Shown here: in pieces, positions 56,820-64,000 of the stretch
How the letters are laid out: each line of letters opens with the position of its first letter
Position numbering within the stretch: the stretch's first letter is position 1
DNA from: Acytostelium subglobosum LB1
Lineage: Eukaryota > Evosea > Eumycetozoa > Acytosteliales > Acytosteliaceae
Assembly (NCBI RefSeq): GCF_000787575.1
Contig: NW_012236510.1
Coordinates: forward strand, 372,001-436,000
DNA: 64,000 nt
Direction: 5' to 3'
Program-made: the position numbers and the translations under genes
The notes under the pieces: model-generated
Database searches by the model: none
What the model saw: only the letters and a program-made list of their open reading frames with translations
What the model was told of the DNA's origin: nothing

Positions 56820-58882
56820 GGTTGTTCCTTATATATGTGTGTTGTCGTCTAATGTTACAAACAAATATAATCCATACAAACTGGATTGTTGGATAAGTAA
56901 GTAAAGTAAACTATATGGAAAGAAAGGAAGGGAAAGTGGAAGAGATAGATAGGTGAGGGGAGGGAGGAGGAAAAGGAAGTGGTTGTTTGGAATTGTTTAA
57001 AGGATACTACTGGATTGCCATCCTTCCTTCAATCCATCTGGATGTTATTTTAACCTGACGCCAAGGAGGTGGAGGAGAGGAGGGAAGAGGGAAGAGGAGG
57101 GAAAGGTAGGGATAGGGAGGGACGGGCTGATCGACAATGTGGGAAAGAGGAGACGACACACATGTGTGAGTGAGAGAGAGAGAGATGGAGAAGGAGCGGC
57201 AGATCGCCTGGAACGTTCTCGTCGTCACCTGGAAGACGGATGTGTAGTGATGTGACTGTCTATTACGCGAAGCTCACAATGAGAGGAGATTTGGATTACA
57301 ACATATATTTGAATATTCGATGATGGCAGAATGTGGTGTAGTGATCAGGCATGGAGAAGTAGGTGATATGTAGGTAGGGCTGTCACATTGGAGTGATTGT
57401 TGATTGGTTATTGATTGATTGATTTGATTGATTTAATTTGATTTGATTTGATTTGATGGATTGATGGATTGATGGACTGATGTTGGTAGGTACATGGATG
57501 TATGAGTGAAGTAGTGAGTGATGAGCGAGTGTGCTGGTGCTGCTGTCCGGTCAGCCGAATGGTGGAGGAGGTGCATCACAAGTGGTGATCGTGGTCCACC
57601 ATCCATCAATCAATCCACAGATCTGGCAAAGTCAACATTAATATGTTCGTCGTTGTTTGTTAATATTAGCTAATTGTAAGTCATGTCGTCCCCGTCGACT
57701 TTGATACACTCACCAGACACATGCACTCCTTCCATCCATCCTCTCCGTGGACATCCGCGACCAGACACTTTCACTCACTCTCTCTCAATCAACTTTATTA
57801 ATGGGTTGAAATATATATATTTATATATATCTATGTTTGATCTGAGACATCAACGGATGTCCCAACTCCTCCAACAAGCCATACATACATCCAACATCCC
57901 CGAGTATGTGTATATACACCACACAAGATAACACTTAAGTGATCAGGATTCCATAAGAACTAGAAATGTGTGCTAGTGTGTATCTGTGATTGATTGATTG
58001 ATTGATAGTATGATTGAATGCTTAAACCAACAATAATGTGGAAGTGTTAGTTAGTGTCACTAAAAGTGTGGGATGATGATCAAGATCGGCTGTCACACAC
58101 ACTGGCACCCATATAAACAATAATAACGATGATCACTCGGTTTATAAAGCCGATCACTTATGAATAGACATTGATTGGCATTGCAATGCAGCATTGGGAG
58201 CGCTACACTTGTTACGACGAAATGAATGAATCAATCCAAACGAATCATAATAATAACAATAATTATAATTACTAAACGATTGTTTTAGTAGTGATTGGAA
58301 TTGACGTGTACATACTTGAAGGGAGTATGGAAATGGTGTGTATGTTGGTATACCTACCTACATCCAGTATCCATCCCCTATTTCAAACTCATGACACTAC
58401 CTTACTTAAACTCTTTGAATGATTGTTCACGGAGTCATTGATTGATTGACCCACCATTCGTCATTTAGAATGTAAACATTATCATGACGACAACCTTACG
58501 CCTGGTTAGTTGAATGTTTGAAATCGCCAAATTGATCTCCATCTCTCTCTATTCACCTCAGATTGATTGATTGACTGAGATTGGTTGATTGATTAATTGT
58601 TTGATTGATTAGTGAAGTGATCTGATCATGTGGAACCAGGATGAATCTCACTCGTTTTCAAAAAGTGATCATTTTGAATCAAAGAAAATGTCTGAAAAAT
58701 CAAAAAAGCCTCTTTTGATCACTTTGGTGTTAATCATACTTCCGACTCACACTCATTCATGACTCAACACTTACACTTTGTTGTAATAATACTTAATTGT
58801 TAACAACTACTACTACTTCTTACTTATACAACAATAATAGTAGATAGTATATAGATAAATATATATATCAAATAGAATAATA
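56820..58882. other. 2-kb divergent intergenic region
   Basis: Upstream of dgcA and the RasGAP-LRR gene. It includes a purine-rich GGAGG/GGGAAG block (56925-57120), minus-oriented TTGA and ATTTG repeats (57400-57475), a 10-bp inverted repeat AAAGTGATCA/TGATCACTTT spanning about 58659-58723, and an AT-rich leader before 58883. An 82-codon plus frame at 57683-57931 has no family signal. I see no supported gene. Confidence 0.5.
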
Positions 58883-61800
58883 ATGGAGTTGTCAACCACA
58901 TCTCAAGCGTACAATGCTATGATCTCTGCAGAGAACTCTGTAAAGGGCAATCCAAACACAGTGATTGTATTTCAACCGATTGGATTCGACACTTCACAGA
59001 TGTTGCCACCAGGCTCCATCATCACTGATGAGGAGCAAGCGGCACGAATCAAAGACAAATCCATGACCCTCATGTACTCCACAAAGGAAGCATCACTCCT
59101 CGATACCCTATTCAAGACAATCGCTCACAATCAGATTGAGTAAGTATCATCATGAGTGAGCGGATGGGTGAGGGAGAGGCTGGAATCATTCCACCCCACT
59201 ACCCCACCACCCCCTTCCCCACACATCACACTTGTCCCATAAATTAACACACTCATCCATCAGCATCCTAAAGCAGCTTTATACCTTTGTGGGACAGGAC
59301 GAGTACTTGGCCTTGTCAAAGATGTTGGTGACCATCTCGATTGGATGTAATAACTCATTGAGATTGATGAGATACTTTATACATTGTGATTACAAGGGTA
59401 TAGTGTCGGGAAAGGCCAGTCCGACGCTGGCCGGCCTAGGTGGAGGCAAGCGTATCTTCTCATTGCCACAGTTGATCTCATTCTTCCTGGAGAAGATTGG
59501 TCAGCAGTACATCAAAGACATTCTGCGAACATTCATTCTCCAGATCATTCAAGACAAAGGATTGAACTTGCAAGAGGGTGTCGACGCCACGACCGGCGCA
59601 CAGCTACACGCCTACTCCAAGCAACTGGCCTCCATCATCACATCAGAGGAGTCAATTGGCAAGCTTCCAGTCCCAATCAAGTAGGTATCACATAGATTTC
59701 ATGGACAAGTGATCACTCTCACTCACTCATTCACTCAATCACTCAATCAATCAGGGTCGTGTCGATGTTCTATCACGAGCTATGGCCACATGAGGAGGAC
59801 AATCTGGGAGTATCAAACTTCTTGATCAATACGTTCTTCTCGACAGCGTTCACATCGCCCGAGGCATATGACCTCATTCCATCACATATACATATATCAG
59901 CACGATCATCAAACAACCTGGTGATCATTGGACGCATGCTATCACATGCTATCACAGGTGCCTCATGGGACTATGGCGAACTCAAAGACATCGAACCCAT
60001 CAAACAGAGCATCAAACAAATATTCCGCGAGTCCAACTACTTCAAGACTGTACTCGGATCAAGGTTCTCAACTCAAAGTTATCGTATGTTATGTTATGTT
60101 ATGTGTCCTAGTGCACTCCATCGATCACTTAATCACTCACTCAATCACTCACTCATCACACCCAACCAGAGTTCTCGAATGAGGCCACAATGCAACAATT
60201 ACACTTGTTCCATCGATTGTTGTGGCAGAACAAGCAGGAGTTGACATCAATGTTCAAGCAACCCGAGTTTGCTGAAGAGTTTGACAAACTGATCACAAAG
60301 CTTGGTGACTACAATGCCAAGATATCCTTCCAATTCCTGGCGCCAAACGAGTTGAGTATGTTTATGACACGCGCCAAACACGATCGATCAATCAATCACT
60401 TACTCACTCACTCATCCTGGAATCATTCCATCACTCAAACTCACACAGAGGCAATTAAGAATTACATGACACAGAGGAATGAGGACGTATCTTATATTGG
60501 ATATATAATGAAGAATGGAAAGAGAGGCCCAGTCAAGAGGGTGTTGGTAGTTGGTATTAATAAGATATTCACATTCAAACATACAAATGGAAAGTTAGGC
60601 CGCGAGGGCCACCTGCTGGACCTGGTCGAGATCAACAGCACCACACCACAACAGCTGGAGCTGATCTTCAAGCAGCACAGGGTCAATGCACAGAGTGATG
60701 ACTGCGACCACATCATCACGTGCATACGTCGCATCTACGAGTACTCGTTCAACAACTGGCCCTACCCACTCAAGATGAAGCACAAGGTGTCGCCACCCTC
60801 GCGCCTCGAAGCCATCGCGCCACCCGACCACACTCCAACCAGCATAATGGTGGCGGCGTACAAGTCCTTGTGCGCCTACCACCAGACGCCGGTCAAGCAG
60901 ACGGTGTGCTGGTACATTGAGAATGCGTTTGTGGGCGATGCCAAGCACAAGGTGTTCAACCTGAAGCTATTCACCAAGCACACTCGCGAGCCACTCACCA
61001 ACCAGGACCTTGTTCCACTGCTACACGCACTGCGCTATGACTGGTACTTCCAAGAGCTCGTGATCAAGAACTACAAAGTAGACCTCAACCTGCTCGTCTC
61101 TGAGATGATCGCACTCCTCTCCTCCAACACGACCTTCAACTCAATCACACTTTCCAATCTCACGCTGCCCAAGGAGTCGTATGTATTGACCACGAGCATG
61201 TTCGTTTGATTGATCACCTCACTAACTCGCACTTGCTCATTCAAACTCAGCATGATGATGTTGTTCGATGTGATCCAGAACCAAAAGTCACTCAATCTTA
61301 CAAAGTTGGACGTGTCTAAGAACTTGTTTGATGAGAAGAGTATTAACTCATTCGTGGCATACCTTCAGTATGGTCAGACTGGCGCCATCAAGACATTGAA
61401 TATCTCATCGATTGGAGTATCACAGACTGCCATCAAGCTAATATTCGAAGCATTGCGTCGTGGAAGCTTTGGATCACTCGAGTCTGTAGACTTCTCTGGC
61501 AACAAACTATTGGACAACTGTATTGACGTTGCACGATGGCTGTCAAACGAGGGATCCAGCCTTAAGGAGCTCAACCTTGCCGATACCCAACTGAAGCCCA
61601 AGAGTCTAGTCGTTGACTATGGCAAATCCAAGCTTGAAGTGTAAGTCATCCGGCTGGCCTGGCTTGGACTGATCTCACTCACTCACTCACTCACTCAATC
61701 AATCAATCAAACAGATTGAACTTATCAAGGAACATACTAAAGACCAAGGAGGACACAGCAGTACTGAGCCAGTTGTTTGCAAACTTGACAAACTTACAGT

Positions 61801-62543
61801 CGATATTGTTGGTGCGAACACTGATACCTTCCGACAGCATTAAGGAGTTGTTGAGCTTCATTGATAAGCGTAGATTGACAACGTTCAACATTGGCGAGAA
61901 TCAATTGGTTAGATTGTCAATCACCAACCTGATCGCATGCTCCGCCATTCACAACATCAAGGTATTGGACCTCACAGAGAATGAGATAACTGATGGGGGT
62001 GTCAAGGAGTTGGGCCGTGCACTATACGGCAACCAGAGCATCACCAAGCTGGTCCTGGACGGTTGCTTCCGCGGCAGTCCGGGTGCGCAGCGATCCAAAG
62101 CCGTGTTGGCCATCTCCAACTTCTTGCAGTCGAGCAAGACGATCGAGGTGCTAAAGATGCGTGGAGGACCCAAGGCCCAACAACAGTTGCAGCGTTGCAT
62201 ACTGCCTCTGCTCCTCTCGCTTGGATCCGTGCAGTCTCTCAAGAAGCTGGATATCTCGTGGCACATGATGGGCAACCAGGGCGCAGTGGCGCTGGCCAAG
62301 GCCATCTATCAGAACCGATCGATCAGGACACTGTTGGTGGACAACAATGGCATTGGAAGCATGGGTTTGGCCAACATCAAGAACTCACTCAAACAGAACT
62401 ATATCATCAAGGAGATGCCCATTCCAATCTATGACATCCACGATATCTATCGCAATGATAGTAGTACCGGAGTTGAACAAAAGAAGACCAGGTCACTCCT
62501 ACTCAAGATTGAGTTGTATCTGTTGAGGAATCAACAATACTAA
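58883..62543 (+). CDS. RasGAP-like, PH-like and leucine-rich repeat protein
   Basis: Seven exons (58883-59139, 59264-59680, 59755-60083, 60170-60355, 60449-61178, 61251-61640, 61715-62543) keep phase throughout and give 1045 residues. The first 400 residues have a RasGAP-type helical layout: TLFKTIAHNQIE, EYLALSKMLVTISIGCNNSL, GQQYIKDILRTFILQIIQDK, PEAYDLIP and ARSSNNLVIIGRMLSHAITG. The usual arginine finger loop (FLRGN) is not visible. A PH-like stretch follows (GKRGPVKRVLVVGINKIFTF to CDHIITCIRRIYEY), then RNI/CARMIL-type leucine-rich repeats from about residue 560 to 1010 (LTKLDVSKNLFDEKSINSF, LKELNLADTQLKP, KVLDLTENEITDGGVKEL). This PH-plus-LRR order resembles CARMIL, which regulates actin capping protein, but there is no CPI or proline-rich tail. 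A RasGAP-CARMIL combination is known in dictyostelids; whether this is that protein is inference. Confidence 0.85.
59182..59192 (+). other. GGAATCATTCC element, RasGAP-LRR intron 1
   Basis: Sense-strand copy that begins 42 nt after the first intron base, in a CTGGAATCATTCCA context. Confidence 0.6.
60419..60429 (+). other. GGAATCATTCC element, RasGAP-LRR intron 4
   Basis: Sense-strand copy that begins 63 nt after the first intron base, again in a CTGGAATCATTCCA context. Confidence 0.6.
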
Positions 62544-62572
62544 TCATTCATTCATTCAATAAATCGATCAAA

Positions 62573-62634
62573 TCAGTGCACTAACTATATCTTTATCATA
62601 GATCTTGATCATAGATCTTGATCAATCAGTGCAC
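62573..62634. repeat. GATCAAGAT/GTGCAC repeat, copy 2
   Basis: Two direct TCAGTGCAC motifs (62573-62581, 62626-62634) flank degenerate ATAGATCTTGATC units. It matches copy 1 (46967-47036) in reverse complement and lies between two convergent genes. Confidence 0.65.
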
Positions 62635-62641
62635 AGCATAT

Positions 62642-62652
62642 GGAATCATTCC
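62642..62652. other. GGAATCATTCC element between convergent gene ends
   Basis: The copy lies 33 nt beyond the stop of the minus-strand gene and about 100 nt beyond the plus-strand stop. It reads with C at the centre on the plus strand. Confidence 0.5.
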
Positions 62653-62685
62653 ATTAGTTAGATAAATAATATGATTGGTCGTGTA

Positions 62686-64000
62686 TTAAAGAATGAGTGA
62701 GCCAATAAAAATGATGAGTATGGCTATGTGATAGTTTCCAAGAAGATGGATAGTTGATGATGGTGATCCATTGGAGGTGCTGTTGTTGCGGCTGAGTAGT
62801 TTGGTAGCACATTGATAGTTTGTTGCTTGGAGTAGTGGATTGCCACACTTGTAGGCACAGCTCTCTGGTACGATATTCTTGATGTGATGACACTTGTTCT
62901 TTTGTAGACATTGGAAGTAGTTGATGTAGTTGTACTTATCCTCTTGATAGATGTTGACATGTGTCAGACACACTCCACTACCAACATTGTAAGTGTCATC
63001 ACACATGCACATCATCAATCCTTTTGGATCTTCTGGCAACGTCTGGCAATCAGAGAAGGCTGAACATTTCTGGGCCAGGCTCCTACTCTGGCAAGTTCCA
63101 TTAATGCACTAAGTCATTGATTGATTGATTGATTAGTGTGAGGCGAGGGCTGGAATGGTTCCAATGTTGTTGGATTGAGTGATTGATTGGAGAGTGTGGG
63201 TGTGATTGATTGAGGGATGGAGTATATGATTGGAGTGTGGATGTGGGGGGCTGGAATGATTCCAATGTGGGGAGGATACTTACGGTGAGATTCTTGGATA
63301 CATCACATAGTTGAGCGGATGGAGCACAGTTGCCTCCAAGGTCCAGGGAGAACTTTTGAATACATTTGTTGTTGTAACATGCGCTTGATGGGAAGCAGGT
63401 GTCACTGGACTTGCAATCATCACCATCATTGGTGAATGGTACACAGATACCTTGTGATAGATCCGATGTACTACTACCACTACTAATATTATTGCTGCAG
63501 GTCTCGTTGTATCTGCACTGATTCGCGTTGCTACAATTTGGATATCGCTCATTCTGGCATATACCCAATTCACCTTTGACAAATGTTTGAAGTGGTATGC
63601 ATTGGAGACTATCGACACATTGATGGGTGATGTTTGTGTAGCAGTGTTCGCCAAGGCCTAGATAGTACTCGGGTGCACACACGCCATCGATGCACGAGTA
63701 GCTCAGTGCACATCTATAGTTGGTGGCCACGCAGTCGCCTCCTAGACCTGGCAGTGCAACACATCTTGCCCTCTTGTCCGCTTGAATAATACAAGTGGAC
63801 TCTGATGGACATCTTGAGCTGTCTGGCAAACATGAGTCATTCAATTGTAGGCACATCGGACATGTGTCGGTGAAGATTGCTGTGTTGGCTGTGTTGGCTG
63901 TGTTGGCTGGACTGGCTGCTGACAAGTTGGATACTGTCAACACCAACAACGTCGTCAACAAAATAATTGATAGTGATTGTGATTGAGATATATATTTATT
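62686..64000 (-). CDS. Secreted cysteine-rich, GPI-type surface protein, 5' end outside window
   Basis: Exons 63284-64000 (open to the window edge) and 62686-63108 join in phase 0 (CDVSKNLT-CINGTCQ), at least 379 residues. The frame runs back through NKYYSQSQS to the edge, so the ATG is beyond 64000, probably by only a codon or so; a signal peptide follows (SLSIILLTTLLVLTVSNLSA). About 40 cysteines occur in repeated modules such as GLGGDCVATNYRCALSYSC and LGLGEHCYTNITHQC, a pattern seen in dictyostelid proteins with Paramecium-surface-antigen-like repeats. N-glycosylation sites are many (NIT, NCS, NET, NIS, NNST). The end has an N/S linker and a hydrophobic tail (YHIAILIIFIGSLIL), a GPI signal. 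Surface adhesion or coat role is inference; no partner is known. The intron holds one exact and one variant GGAATCATTCC element. Confidence 0.85.
63152..63162 (-). other. Variant GGAACCATTCC element, same intron
   Basis: One base differs from the consensus; flanks ATT and AGCCC equal those of the exact copy at 63253-63263, suggesting local duplication. Confidence 0.5.
63253..63263 (-). other. GGAATCATTCC element, Cys-rich gene intron
   Basis: Sense-strand copy that begins 20 nt after the first intron base. Confidence 0.6.

Noticed and set aside
57683-57931. 82-codon plus-strand frame upstream of the RasGAP-LRR gene
   Set aside because: Composed of repeat-like T/H/S/I translation; no conserved motif.
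59234-59241. TCCCATAA resembling the dictyostelid snRNA upstream element
   Set aside because: It lies inside an intron of a protein gene with no TATA box or snRNA-like sequence at the expected distance.

Overview
The window is nuclear DNA of a dictyostelid social amoeba. Almost all genes have their closest recognisable relatives in Dictyostelium (PatA-type calcium pump, VatH, a DgcA-like GGDEF protein, FNIP repeats, CBM49-like secreted protein, secreted Cys-rich protein). Proteins carry long Q, N, S and T runs. Introns are short (about 60-180 bp, a few near 300) with GTATGT/GTAAGT donors. Non-coding DNA is full of TCAA, CATT and CACT tetranucleotide repeats. Coding regions are clearly richer in G+C, especially at third positions, than in D. 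discoideum, so a dictyostelid outside the D. discoideum group is likely; I cannot name the genus.

Layout. 1-9.5 kb (minus): 3'-truncated phospholipase D; TKL-like kinase with an N-terminal MSP/ASH-like domain; a two-exon 100-residue unknown gene ending 24 bp before the kinase start; DNA polymerase epsilon subunit 2. 10.4-28.9 kb: BROX-like BRO1 protein with a CaaX end (+), CBM49-like secreted protein (-), Spec3/Stum-like small membrane protein (+), RhoGAP with an MSP-like domain (+), FANCM-type helicase (+), TRF2/HOY1 PH-like protein (+), mitochondrial PNPOx-like protein (-). 31.2-45.8 kb: SHAQKYF Myb factor (+), PatA (+), variant Fic protein (+), VatH (+), GPI-type GH18 chitinase (-), TatD nuclease (-). 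46-57 kb (all minus): ERG2/sigma-1 protein, FNIP-repeat protein, LIM-domain kinase, STRAP, thymidine kinase, small membrane protein, DgcA-like GGDEF protein. 58.9-64 kb: RasGAP-PH-LRR protein (+) and a secreted Cys-rich GPI-type protein (-) running off the window.

I rebuilt the multi-exon models from splice signals, checking that reading phase is kept across every junction and that protein family motifs continue over the joins. There is no operon-like logic; functions are mixed housekeeping, signalling and extracellular. Membrane anchoring by lipid is a repeated theme (two CaaX-type ends, one possible N-myristoylation site, two GPI-type tails).

The most unusual non-coding signals are: nine exact copies of the 11-bp near-palindrome GGAATSATTCC, mostly inside introns and reading GGAATCATTCC on the sense strand in eight; a strong sense-strand depletion of G in introns; and a two-copy GATCAAGAT/GTGCAC repeat at two gene ends. 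I saw no tRNA, rRNA, CRISPR or intact mobile element.
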